Below are positions 24,236-33,041 of a stretch of DNA of 61,455 nt, one piece after another. Origin of the DNA: Anaerolineales bacterium. GTDB taxonomy: Bacteria > Chloroflexota > Anaerolineae > Anaerolineales > UBA6663. The DNA lies in contig JADLEU010000283.1 of assembly GCA_020845955.1 (NCBI GenBank), forward strand, positions 1 to 61,455, read 5' to 3'. The notes below the pieces were generated by a model, which searched no databases, was not told where the DNA came from, and saw only the letters and a list, made by a program, of their open reading frames with translations. The position numbers and the translations under genes were made by a program. Position 1 is the stretch's first letter; every line of letters starts with the position of its first letter.

Positions 24236-25132
24236 TCAGCCGGCCGCCTGGCCCTGTTTCTGCCAATAGCGCAGCAGACCATCGACCGACATCCCCGCCG
24301 GACCGAGGCTGGCATACACGGGCCACTCGCCGGGGGGGATGCCATCAGCCGCTAGTCGCCGCCCTTCCCAGGCCGTCATCTCGGCCAGGATCGCGTCGCG
24401 ATCTTGGCCCGCCTCCAGCGCGGTCTTGACCAGCCCGACGTATTGTGGCAGCAGCTCGGTCACAACGTCCCAATGCGCCGCCGCCTCAGCCACCGCGTCG
24501 AAGTGGGTGAGATAGATCCGCCGAAAACTCAGTGCCCGCATCCGGGCCACACTCGCGGACCAGGCCGGCAGGTCAAACTCAGGCGGCGGAGTGGGCAGGC
24601 GCACAAGCGGCCTGCCCCGCCGGCGAACGCCTCCCAGGTCACCGACGAAGGCCACGTCGTCGAGTTGGTACACCAGATGGTGCCGCGCGTGGCCGGGCGT
24701 GTCGTGGGCTACGAAGCGCAGGCCGCCGGCCTCGATCACGGCGCCGTCCGTCGTTGGGCGCAGCCGTTCCACCGGCGCCGGCAAGACATCACCCCACAGC
24801 GCGTCCATCTGGTCGCCGTAGATGCGGCGCGCGCTCAGCAGTAGGCGGCTCGGATCGGCCAGGTGTGGCGCTCCGATCGCATGGACGTGAATGCGCGCGC
24901 CTTGCCGAGCCCACCACCCGGCCGCGCCGGCATGGTCCAGATGGATGTGTGTCACGAGCACGTCCTGGACCTGTTCGGGCGCGACGCCGCGCTGGGCCAG
25001 CCCGGCCAGCAGTGCCGGCAGCGTAGAGCCTGGCCCCGTCTCGATCAAGACAGGCCCGGCCGGGCCGCGCACCAGGAATGCAGCGATCGCCCGCGGCGCG
25101 CCCAGGAAGTGAAGATCAAGCGTGTCAATCAT
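24236..25132 (-). CDS. MBL-fold metallo-hydrolase
   Basis: 298 residues. The metallo-beta-lactamase motif is THIHLDHAG, with further ligands in GHARHHL, the Asp of FVGDLGG and the His of LTHFD. This is the glyoxalase II-like set of dinuclear metal ligands. The C-terminal helical part (about residues 200-298) is typical of quorum-lactonase-like family members. GGAGGTGA lies ten bases before this ATG; an ATG at 25165 immediately after the stop of the preceding gene is an alternative. It is last in the ligase cluster, where it could hydrolyse the product or a thioester/lactone intermediate; this is inference. Confidence 0.85.
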   Translation of the reverse strand: MIDTLDLHFLGAPRAIAAFLVRGPAGPVLIETGPGSTLPALLAGLAQRGVAPEQVQDVLVTHIHLDHAGAAGWWARQGARIHVHAIGAPHLADPSRLLLSARRIYGDQMDALWGDVLPAPVERLRPTTDGAVIEAGGLRFVAHDTPGHARHHLVYQLDDVAFVGDLGGVRRRGRPLVRLPTPPPEFDLPAWSASVARMRALSFRRIYLTHFDAVAEAAAHWDVVTELLPQYVGLVKTALEAGQDRDAILAEMTAWEGRRLAADGIPPGEWPVYASLGPAGMSVDGLLRYWQKQGQAAG

Positions 25133-25165
25133 GACAGGGTGCTCACCTCCGCCCTCGCTAGCCAT

Positions 25166-26374
25166 TTAGGCCGGCGCCTTGTCGAGGGGCGGCATCACGG
25201 CGAGGAAATCTTGCGCGAAGCGTTCGGCGTAGGCTTTCAGCAGCTGCTCGACCCGCGCGGAGTCGGGCGAGGCCACGATCAGGCCGGCGTGATGCTTCTT
25301 CTTGAGCCGCCAGACAACTTCGCGGTCGTCGTAGGCGCCAAGGTCCGGCCATTCTTGCCTTGCGAGGCAGTTGATCACCCCGGCATAGCCGTCGCGCATC
25401 TCCGGCAGAGCGTACGGCTCGCCGCGCAGGTAAGCGGCTTCGATGCCGGCCCACTCGGCCCACAGGTCGATACCGGTGGCATACTGCACCGCTTCGGCGA
25501 TGTTCGCCCCCCCGACGCGGGCCGCGGTCTCCAGGAAATACAGCCGGCTGTCCGCATGGGCACGGATGAATTCAGTGTGCGTGGCGCCGCGGCGCATGCC
25601 CAGGGCACTCTGCACCTGGCGGTTGAGACTGAACAGCATCTGGGCTTGCGGCGACTGCCGGTCGAGCGCCCGGGTGAGGAAGATGCCGCCTTGCTGATAA
25701 ATGCTCATCGGCGGCTGGCCATATTGATGCGCCTGCTGAAACAGCATCTCGCCCGCATCGGCCAGGCCATCCACGTGGAAGACGTCGCCCGGGATGAACT
25801 GCTCTAGGACAAAAAACGATTGCTGATCGCCGAGCGCCTCGAGCAGCGGCCAAAGCTCGCCGGCCGCATTGAGCTTCTTGATCCCCATCGAGCTGGCCTC
25901 GGAGCGCGGCTTCAGAACCCAGGGCGGCGGCACCCGCTCCAAGAAGGCGCGCAGCTGGTCGTAGTTGAAGACCCCGGTGAACTCGGGTACTAGGACGCCT
26001 CCGACCCGGGCCTGCAGGCGCATGGCCAGCTTGTCGCGGAAGTGCCGGGCCAGGCTTTCGCCCATGCCGGGCAGGCGCAGGTGGTCTCGCAGCGCGGCGG
26101 CCGTTTCCACATCGTAGTCGTCGAGCGCGATGACCTGATCGATGACGTGGCTGCGCGCCAGGTAGCTGACGGCGTAGAGGATGTCCGGCCGGCGGCTGAG
26201 GTCCGGCATGAAATAGACCTCATCCAGGCTGTCGCGCGGCCAGGCCTCCTGGGCGAACGCCTCCTTGGCGATGAGGATGACCGTGCAGCCAAGCCGCTTG
26301 GCTGCCTGCAGAAAGGCGCTGCCCTTGAAGTAGGAGGCCAGGCACACGAATGTCAGCGGACGAGTGTCAGCCAT
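25166..26374 (-). CDS. ATP-grasp ligase (carboxylase-like type)
   Basis: 402 residues. The N-terminal 110 residues are a Rossmann-like pre-ATP-grasp domain. The ATP-grasp core follows: [16 protein letters not shown] (nucleotide-binding Lys and loop), [17 protein letters not shown], and [13 protein letters not shown], where the Glu and Arg-x-Gly-Gly are metal and phosphate ligands as in biotin-carboxylase-type ATP-grasps. Such enzymes join a carboxylate (through an acyl phosphate) to an amine or thiol. The start overlaps the YbdK-like gene by eight bases (GGAGG six to seven bases upstream), so the two are coupled. Confidence 0.88.
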   Translation of the reverse strand: MADTRPLTFVCLASYFKGSAFLQAAKRLGCTVILIAKEAFAQEAWPRDSLDEVYFMPDLSRRPDILYAVSYLARSHVIDQVIALDDYDVETAAALRDHLRLPGMGESLARHFRDKLAMRLQARVGGVLVPEFTGVFNYDQLRAFLERVPPPWVLKPRSEASSMGIKKLNAAGELWPLLEALGDQQSFFVLEQFIPGDVFHVDGLADAGEMLFQQAHQYGQPPMSIYQQGGIFLTRALDRQSPQAQMLFSLNRQVQSALGMRRGATHTEFIRAHADSRLYFLETAARVGGANIAEAVQYATGIDLWAEWAGIEAAYLRGEPYALPEMRDGYAGVINCLARQEWPDLGAYDDREVVWRLKKKHHAGLIVASPDSARVEQLLKAYAERFAQDFLAVMPPLDKAPA

Positions 26375-27509
26375 CAGAGACCTCCAGGTTGGCCGGCGCT
26401 TCCAGTACGCCGGTTTCCGTCTCGGCAATCAGCTGGTCCACGACGGTCTTCAGATCGCCAGTGCGGCGATAGGTCGCCAGTTGGCGGTCGGCGCTGGTGC
26501 CGTCGGCGAGGATGCGGTAAGCATATTCGATCTCGCGACGGCTGCCCAGCTCATCCATGGCATCGCCCAAGAACCAGTCGATCAGCTCGTGGATCAGCTC
26601 GCGGGCGGGCTTCTCTTCCTGCTTACCAAAGTCAATCAGCTTGCCATCCAGCCCATAGCGGACCGCGCGCCACTTGTTTTCTTCGGTCAGGGCCGACGGG
26701 TACTGCCGAAAAGTCATATTGTCGCGCCGGAGCATCCACAACTTGTAGATGAGGGCCTGGAAGATCGCGGCAATGCAGACGGCCTCGTCCACGCGCGTGC
26801 ACACGTCGCAGATTCGGAACTCCAGCGTCGGGTAGTTGTGGTTTGGCCGCACGTCAAACCAGATCTTGGTGCCATCGGGAATCGAGTTGGTCTTGACGAG
26901 CGTGTCGACATAGCGCCGGAAGTCGGCGTAGCTGTCGAAGCGCGGCGGGATGCCTGTTCGCGGGAAGTTGCGGAAGATGATGCTCCGGTATGATTTCAGG
27001 CCCGTATCGTGACCGGTCCAGAACGGCGAGCTAGTCGCTAGGCAGAGCACGTGCGGCAGAAAGTAGCGCACCACGTTCATGGCGTCGATCAGGAACTCCG
27101 GATCCTCGATGCCGATATGCACGTGGGTGCCAAAGATCAGCAGCTGCTGGGCCAGCATGCCCATGTCCTGGCGCACGCCCAGATAGCGCTCAAACGGCGT
27201 AATGGCCTGCGCCTGCCAGGAGGAAAACGGGTGCGAGCCGGCCGCGGCGATCTTAAGCCCGTTCCTGGCGGCCAACTCCATCACCCCCCGCCGCAGCCGG
27301 ATCAGCTCGCTGCGGGCCTCCCCCGGTGTACGGCAGACGTTGGTGCCCACTTCGACGATCGACTGGTGCAGCTCCGCCTTGACTTGCTCTTTCAAAACCA
27401 TCTTGCCGGCATCGAGCAGCTCGGTGATATAGGAGCGCAGCTCGCGCGTCCGCGGATCAACAATCTGATACTCCTCTTCGATCCCGATGCTAAATGACGG
27501 TGTTGTCAT
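26367..27509 (-). CDS. Carboxylate-amine ligase, YbdK / glutamate-cysteine ligase type 2 family
   Basis: 380 residues, the family length. Begins [13 protein letters not shown], the GCS2 signature with the metal-binding Glu residues, followed by [32 protein letters not shown] and [16 protein letters not shown]. Family members form gamma-glutamyl-type amide bonds using ATP; E. coli YbdK has weak glutamate-cysteine ligase activity and an unknown true substrate. Sits between two ATP-grasp genes, three bases after one and overlapping the other, which argues for stepwise peptide or amide synthesis. Confidence 0.93.
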   Translation of the reverse strand: MTTPSFSIGIEEEYQIVDPRTRELRSYITELLDAGKMVLKEQVKAELHQSIVEVGTNVCRTPGEARSELIRLRRGVMELAARNGLKIAAAGSHPFSSWQAQAITPFERYLGVRQDMGMLAQQLLIFGTHVHIGIEDPEFLIDAMNVVRYFLPHVLCLATSSPFWTGHDTGLKSYRSIIFRNFPRTGIPPRFDSYADFRRYVDTLVKTNSIPDGTKIWFDVRPNHNYPTLEFRICDVCTRVDEAVCIAAIFQALIYKLWMLRRDNMTFRQYPSALTEENKWRAVRYGLDGKLIDFGKQEEKPARELIHELIDWFLGDAMDELGSRREIEYAYRILADGTSADRQLATYRRTGDLKTVVDQLIAETETGVLEAPANLEVSDG

Positions 27510-27512
27510 AGC

Positions 27513-28865
27513 TCACTCCCGCTGTTCCAGCACAAATGTCGGCACCGTGGAGCCGCCGCCGGCGGTGACGTTGAGCAGCGCCGCCGTCGACAGGCGGGTG
27601 AGACAGCCCGAAACGTAGTCACCATGCCAAACGTAGGGATTGGTATCGAGCATGCGGTCGATGATGCGCACCCGCCCCGCCACCAGGCTCGGATAGGGCT
27701 CAGCGGGCAACGGGATCCGCTGCTGGACGATGTGAGGCTCGGCCAGCGCCGCCTGCAGCGCCTGACGCCACCGGCCGACCTCGGTCTCCCAGCCCAGGAC
27801 GATGCCCTTACCGCCATATTCATCGTTGGGCTTGAGCACGAGTTCATCTTTGTGCTCGGCCACGAACGGCAGCAGGTCGATGTCACGCCCGTGAAATGTG
27901 GTGCGCCGGTCAGCCAGGATGCGCGTCCAAGGGACGTGCGCGTCAATCGCCCGGGCCTGCTCCGCCGTGAAGAGCGGGCGGTTGACCTCATCGCTCAACA
28001 CCGCCAGGCTGGCCTTCTTATGTAGGATCTTGCAGCGAAACGGGTTGACCATGCACACAGCACCGTCCCGCACGGCCTGCACCACCGGATTCTCCAGGCC
28101 GCAGCGCTCGACCAGCTCGCTGATCAGCACCCGCTTGTAGATCAAGTTGACGGGCGTGATCCCGTCGGCCAGCAGCTGGCCGTCACGGTATTCAAACTCC
28201 CGCGGGTCGGCGATCAGGCAGTCAAAACCGTGCGACCGAAAGTATTCCTGGAACAGGACGAACTCGCTGTAGGTGGGCACCTCGCGCCAATCCAGGATGG
28301 CCATGCGCGGCCGCTCGCGCCCGCCCCACTGCTCGTAGGCGTCGAGCAGCACGTGCAGCACGTGATGGCGCCCCGGCAATGGCCGGACTTCGTAGTGCCG
28401 CTCGAAACGCCGCATGATCGGCAAGCCAAAGAAGACCTCCGATAAGAGGTCGTTGTAGGCCGGCGCCGCCGGGGTTTCGGCGTTGTACTCGGTGAACCAC
28501 AGGGCATCGGCCGTCAGGAAGGTGTCCATCCGCGCGGTGGGGCTCGGGGCCGCAATGCGCGGGTCCACCTGGAGCAGCGCTTCCTCCCATTCCGCCAGGC
28601 CGAACTGAGCCCGAAAGGCTCGGTCGGCCAGCGCGACCTGGTAGATACGGTCAAAGGCCGGCATCACGCTCGCCACCGACCGGCGCAGGGAGTGATACTG
28701 GTCGGCCGACATGAAGCGCGGGCGCAGCACCGTGCACAGCGGGCGCTCGCCGAAGAACAGCTCGCGCCGGTGCAGCTGGTCGTTCAGCTGCGCCTGGCTG
28801 CGCTGGCCGGTCTCGTCGTCCAGCAGCTCGTGGTAACGCTGGATGGCGGCGGGCAGATCGATCAT
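27513..28865 (-). CDS. Circularly permuted ATP-grasp protein
   Basis: 450 residues. Central and C-terminal blocks ([49 protein letters not shown], and IVQQRIPLP) match the permuted ATP-grasp fold of glutathionylspermidine-synthase-like proteins. The N-terminal half has [30 protein letters not shown], where the Asn/Glu pair resembles the metal site moved to the front by permutation. Predicted amide ligase; substrate unknown. Three bases separate it from the YbdK-like gene and 11 from the next ATP-grasp gene. Confidence 0.82.
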   Translation of the reverse strand: MIDLPAAIQRYHELLDDETGQRSQAQLNDQLHRRELFFGERPLCTVLRPRFMSADQYHSLRRSVASVMPAFDRIYQVALADRAFRAQFGLAEWEEALLQVDPRIAAPSPTARMDTFLTADALWFTEYNAETPAAPAYNDLLSEVFFGLPIMRRFERHYEVRPLPGRHHVLHVLLDAYEQWGGRERPRMAILDWREVPTYSEFVLFQEYFRSHGFDCLIADPREFEYRDGQLLADGITPVNLIYKRVLISELVERCGLENPVVQAVRDGAVCMVNPFRCKILHKKASLAVLSDEVNRPLFTAEQARAIDAHVPWTRILADRRTTFHGRDIDLLPFVAEHKDELVLKPNDEYGGKGIVLGWETEVGRWRQALQAALAEPHIVQQRIPLPAEPYPSLVAGRVRIIDRMLDTNPYVWHGDYVSGCLTRLSTAALLNVTAGGGSTVPTFVLEQRE

Positions 28866-28876
28866 CAGCGTGGCCT

Positions 28877-29797
28877 TTAGCCGCCAAACAGGCCGTTCCA
28901 GCGCAACTCGGCGGCCGGCGGCCGCGGCTCACGCGCCAGGCGGATACACATGTCGGCCATATGCTCCACGCACCAGCGGTGAAACTCGTAGCCGAGCGAG
29001 TTCACGTCCATGTCGGGCGCGGGGTTCATGAAGTCGATGGCGTGCGGCACGCCGCCGCGCACGGCCCACTCGACGGTGTTCATATCGTAGCCCAAGGCCT
29101 GCACCAGCCGACGCGAGTCCTCGACGATGCGGTTGTACAGCTCGGGCGCCAGGTCGTGGTGCATGTAGCGCCGCTCGTTGGGGTCGTACTTCATCACCAA
29201 GATATCGCGCTGGGCCAGACACATGCAGCGGATGTAGTTGTCCCAGTGGATGAATTCCTGCAGCACCATCGTCAGCAGACCCGACTGGTCGTAATTGGCG
29301 AAGAGCTCATCGATTGAATGACAGATGTAGACCTGCTTCCAGCCGCCGCCGTGGGCGTCTTTGAGTACGACCGGGAAACCACCCAGGTAATCCACCAGCC
29401 CTTGCCAATCCAACGGGTAGACCAGGTTGCGCAGGCTCTCGTTGTGGACGATCCCGGGCACGTAGTCCTTGTTCGGCAGCACCACCGTCTTGGGGCTGGC
29501 GATCCCCAGGCGCGTCGCTAGGGCCGCCTCAAAGAACTTGTCGTCGGCCGTCCACATGAACGGGTTGTTGACAATGTGCGCCCCTTGCAGCGCGGCATAC
29601 TTCAGATAGGAGCGATAGTAAGGCACCTCGTGCGAGATGCGGTCCACCAGGACCGAATAGGAGACGGGCTCATCCATGCGCGTCCCGCCCAACTGCGCGT
29701 ATTCCGCCGTGACGCCCGTTTGGCGCCGATTGACCTCCTCGACGAACGCGGGCGGCCACGACCACTCGCGGCCGACAATGACGCCGATCTTGCTCAT
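28877..29797 (-). CDS. ATP-grasp protein (RimK/glutathione-synthetase-like)
   Basis: 306 residues. N-terminal pre-ATP-grasp domain beginning KIGVIVGREWSWPPAF. The ATP-grasp part has FPVVLKDAHGGGWKQVYI (nucleotide-binding Lys and glycine loop), TMVLQEFIHWDNYIRCMCL, and HAIDFMNPAPDMD carrying the Asp and Asn metal ligands. Likely couples an amino acid or amine to a carboxylate. It follows the damaged methyltransferase after about 40 bases and is 11 bases before the permuted ATP-grasp gene. Confidence 0.85.
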   Translation of the reverse strand: MSKIGVIVGREWSWPPAFVEEVNRRQTGVTAEYAQLGGTRMDEPVSYSVLVDRISHEVPYYRSYLKYAALQGAHIVNNPFMWTADDKFFEAALATRLGIASPKTVVLPNKDYVPGIVHNESLRNLVYPLDWQGLVDYLGGFPVVLKDAHGGGWKQVYICHSIDELFANYDQSGLLTMVLQEFIHWDNYIRCMCLAQRDILVMKYDPNERRYMHHDLAPELYNRIVEDSRRLVQALGYDMNTVEWAVRGGVPHAIDFMNPAPDMDVNSLGYEFHRWCVEHMADMCIRLAREPRPPAAELRWNGLFGG

Positions 29798-29840
29798 AAA
29801 GCCTCCTTACCGCGGCTTGGCCGCCGCGCGCGGGAAATGG

Positions 29841-30339
29841 CTACGCCGGTCGCCTGGCCTCGACGATGTAGCGGCGGTCGCTCAGAACAATGCCCTCGAG
29901 CCCGAGCCGCTCGCGCTCCAGGCGCAGCAAGGCCTCCAGGTCAGTCTCCATACCCTGGGTGGATCTGTTGAGTGGGCACGCGGCCGCCGGGCCGCAGCAC
30001 CCGCGCCACACCGGCCGGATCCAGCTCCTCGTGCCGGTTAAGCACCAAGTCGAAGGCGGCGTCGGCAAAAGGCAAGTCCAGGCTGGAGCAGTGCACGACG
30101 CGCGCGCCCGCCGCGGCCAGCCTTCGCGCGGCTACGGCCACGTTCGGCGGCCAGGCTTCCGTGGCGACGGCCTTCCCCCCGAACCCCGCCAGCAATTCGG
30201 CCAATACCTCGCCGCCGCCTGTCCCCATATCCAGCACCCCGCCGGCCTGTGCCAGCAGAGTCCGGGCCGGCGCCGCATAATCCCAAGGCGGCGGCGGCCC
30301 CAGCGGCCGGGGCTCATGGGCGAAGGTCCACCCTTCCAT
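29841..30339 (-). pseudogene. Class I SAM-dependent methyltransferase, apparently frameshifted
   Basis: From the ATG at 30339 the protein reads MEGWTFAHEPRPLG, then the SAM-binding VLDMGTGGGEVL, SSLDLPFADAAFDLVL and VLRPGGRVPTQQI, all typical of a class I methyltransferase, and stops at 29941 after 132 residues. In the +1 frame, directly past that point, comes a continuation METDLEALL to LSDRRYIVEARRPA, the usual C-terminal strand of these enzymes. A single extra base near 29955 explains the break. About 50 residues normally found between the two parts also seem short. Lies 71 bases after the esterase gene within the ligase cluster. A sequencing error would make it an intact, short enzyme. 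Confidence 0.6.
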
Positions 30340-30410
30340 CTGCCGCGCCTGGGCTACATACGGACGAAGCTCGCTCAGCCGGCGCCAGCGTCCGGCCGGC
30401 GCGAGTATGC

Positions 30411-31130
30411 TCAGTCGTGGCCCCTGATGTAGAGCCGGATCATGTCCCGCCACCAAGGCCAGTCGTGCGCCCAGCCGTCCCACAGCCGCAGCGCATTGCC
30501 AATCCCTTTGTTCCACAAGATGCTCGAGAGGTGCTCCGTGCCGGCGCGATTGGGATCGTCTCTGCCCGTGACCAGGATGATGTCCATGCTCCGCAACTGC
30601 TCGAGCCGCCAGTTTTCGTGCTCGTTGGGCAGGTACTCGACCGGGTTGTTGAAATAGATATTGTCGTCGTGGTAGCCGTCGGTCCAATCCCGAATGTCAT
30701 ACACGCCGCTCATGCCGATCATACGGCGCACCAGCTCCGGGTGGCGAAAAGCAAAGTTCGCGGCGTGATACGCGCCGAAGCTGGCGCCGGTCGTCATGGT
30801 GAAGGGGTTGGCGTTCTTGAGCCGCATCAGAGGCACGACTTCGTCGACCAGGTAGTTCTCGTACTGGACATGCCGCCAGGCCCGGCCGCCCGGATGCGCC
30901 CAGCGCGCGTACCAGCTCTCTGCGTCGATGCTGTCCACGCAGAACAGCTGAATCCAGCCGCGCTCCAGGTGCTCACCCAAAGCGCCGATCATGCCGCGGT
31001 CCTCCCACTCGTAGTATTTGCCCAGCGAGGTCGGAAACACCAGCACCTTAGCGCCCGCGTGGCCGAAGACCAGCAGCTCCATCTCCCGGTTCAGGGCCGG
31101 GCTGTGCCAGCGGTGATATTCTCGATTCAT
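30411..31130 (-). CDS. Alpha/beta-hydrolase esterase (COG4947-like)
   Basis: 239 residues. The nucleophile elbow is GASFGAY (Ser), the acid is probably in TGRDDPN, and the base is the His of GWAHDWPWW. The N-terminal ELLVFGHAGAKVLVFPTS and the aromatic-rich body match cytosolic putative esterases of the COG4947 type, which recur next to ATP-grasp amidoligases. No signal peptide. It follows the subtilase gene after 31 bases and precedes the methyltransferase, so it belongs to the same transcription unit. Possible role: releasing or trimming an ester or peptide product. Confidence 0.82.
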   Translation of the reverse strand: MNREYHRWHSPALNREMELLVFGHAGAKVLVFPTSLGKYYEWEDRGMIGALGEHLERGWIQLFCVDSIDAESWYARWAHPGGRAWRHVQYENYLVDEVVPLMRLKNANPFTMTTGASFGAYHAANFAFRHPELVRRMIGMSGVYDIRDWTDGYHDDNIYFNNPVEYLPNEHENWRLEQLRSMDIILVTGRDDPNRAGTEHLSSILWNKGIGNALRLWDGWAHDWPWWRDMIRLYIRGHD

Positions 31131-31161
31131 AGGTCCTTTCCGCGGCCCGCCGCGCGGCCGG

Positions 31162-32847
31162 CTAGGCCCGGTGGATGGTCAGCAGTGAGTGGAAGCCCCC
31201 GGCGCCGTCATCAACCCGCGCAGGGTTCTCGACGTCGTGGATCCAGCGCTCGCCGTCAACCAAGTACTTGTAGGCATGCTGGCCGGACGGCGGCGGCGGC
31301 AGCCTGATCTGCCACAGGCCGGGCCGGCACTCCCACATGCCGCCGTCGACCGGCTGCCAGCCGTTGAAACTGCCCGCCAGAGCCACCGACCGGGCACCCG
31401 GCGCGTAGCAATACCATGTCACGGCGGCCGGCGTAACCCACGGGGAGAATGGCAATCCGGTCAAGGGGCCGCCCGCGGCCCGCAGCGCGGCGGCGACGGC
31501 CCGTGGGGCACTGATCACACCGCGCCCTTGCTCGGCCTGCGGCACGTAGGGCAGCGGTTCGGCTGTTTCGATCAGGATGTCTTTCACCTGGGCTGGCGAT
31601 AGCCGCGGGTTGGCCTCCAGCATTTGCGCCACGAGGGCGGAGACGATCGACGCAGCCATGGAGGTGCCGTCGACGTGCTGGTAGTGCGGATGGATGTATT
31701 TCTGCTCGACAATGCGCCGCCGGATAATGGCGCGCACCTCGTCCAGGGGCCGCCGTAGCGTCTCGCGCTTGAAGCGCGCCTCGGCCTCGCGCGTCCGCAG
31801 ATAGCTGGCAAGCTCCTGATCACACAGGCGCTCCAGGCGCCACAGCCAGGTCGCCTCGTTGTGCGCCCATGTCCGGGGCAGCATCGGCGCAGCCACCCAA
31901 ATTGCCGGTGCAATTAGGTCGGGCTTGAGCACGCCGCCCACGCCCGGCCCAAAGGATGAGCGCCACATCCGGCGAAAGTGCGGATCGAGCGAGTTTTGAT
32001 CGTCCAGACCGCCGACCGTGATGGCGGAGCGCGCGCTCGCCGGCGGGATGATCTGGTTGACGCCGCCATTGCCGGCTGCCGCCACGACGACCAAGCCTTG
32101 CGCGACTGCTTCCTCAACCAGGGCGTCCAACGGAGTCTGATCGCCCATGGCAGGATAGTCGCCTCCGATCGACAGGTTCACGACGCGCACGCCGAAGTCG
32201 GCATGATGGCTGACCATCCACTGAAAGGCGCGCAGGATATCGCGGTCGGGGATGCGGCGGTTGCGGCGGTTGCCGGTTTTGACCAGGACCAGGCTGGCTT
32301 CGCTGGCCAAGCCCCGGTAAACGCCGCCAGACAGACACCCATTGCCCGCCGCCACGGCCGACGTCATCAGGCCATGCCAGCTCGACGGGTCAGCGCGCCG
32401 GAAGTTGGGCTTGATAACAGGCTCGGGCACGGTGGCGTCGACATGCGCCAGCACGCGATTGGCGGGCTCGGACAAATCGGGATGCGGATAAAACCCCGAA
32501 TCAAGAAAGGCCAGCGTCACGCCGCGGCCGGCGTAGCGCGGGTTGGCGTGCAGCCGCACCGGCGTCGGCAGCAGCTCGGCCTCGTCGCGCGCGTAGACGG
32601 GATAGGACAACAGCAGGTCGGCATGCATCGAGGTCGCGCTGCGCTGGCGGCGCAGCGCGGCGAGCGCGGCGGCCAGACACTCCGGGCACACGTCTTGTTC
32701 GGGATTCCACCGGGGGTGCAGCAGGCGCAGCCGCTGGAGCAGGCGCCCGTCGAGTGCGCGATGCATGCGGGCTACCTCGGCGGCCAGCCTCCGGCCGCAA
32801 ATTGGACAAAACAGCGCGGCAGGCGCCGCCTGGGCGGAAGTCAGCAT
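31162..32847 (-). CDS. Cytosolic subtilisin-like protease with zinc ribbon and glycogen-binding module
   Basis: 561 residues in three parts. Residues 1-65: Cys14-x2-Cys17 and Cys54-x2-Cys57, a zinc-binding knuckle. Residues 100-440: a peptidase S8 domain with Asp116 (FLDSGF), His158 (SWHGLMTSA), the oxyanion Asn260 (AAAGN) and Ser396 (GTSMAAS); the triad is intact. It carries an insertion of about 90 residues before the Ser. Residues 470-560: an AMPK/CBM48 glycogen-binding module (ALAGSFNGWQPVDG to AYKYLVDGERW). There is no signal peptide or prodomain, so it should act in the cytosol. Together with the glgC gene upstream this points to proteolysis on or near glycogen. Confidence 0.85.
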   Translation of the reverse strand: MLTSAQAAPAALFCPICGRRLAAEVARMHRALDGRLLQRLRLLHPRWNPEQDVCPECLAAALAALRRQRSATSMHADLLLSYPVYARDEAELLPTPVRLHANPRYAGRGVTLAFLDSGFYPHPDLSEPANRVLAHVDATVPEPVIKPNFRRADPSSWHGLMTSAVAAGNGCLSGGVYRGLASEASLVLVKTGNRRNRRIPDRDILRAFQWMVSHHADFGVRVVNLSIGGDYPAMGDQTPLDALVEEAVAQGLVVVAAAGNGGVNQIIPPASARSAITVGGLDDQNSLDPHFRRMWRSSFGPGVGGVLKPDLIAPAIWVAAPMLPRTWAHNEATWLWRLERLCDQELASYLRTREAEARFKRETLRRPLDEVRAIIRRRIVEQKYIHPHYQHVDGTSMAASIVSALVAQMLEANPRLSPAQVKDILIETAEPLPYVPQAEQGRGVISAPRAVAAALRAAGGPLTGLPFSPWVTPAAVTWYCYAPGARSVALAGSFNGWQPVDGGMWECRPGLWQIRLPPPPSGQHAYKYLVDGERWIHDVENPARVDDGAGGFHSLLTIHRA

Positions 32848-33041
32848 TATTCGGCGTAAGCGGTCGAGCCCGATTAGGGGGGATTGTAGCGGGCCTGGAC
32901 GGGAGCGTCAAATTCTGCCCCGGCAAGGGCGCAGCGGCGGCCTTCGATTGAACGCCGCTGCGAATGTCACTCGCAGCGATCTCGCCCGGCCGTGGCCGGC
33001 GTTCCGGGATACCCCCTCGCGATGGATCGGCGCACAAGCGG

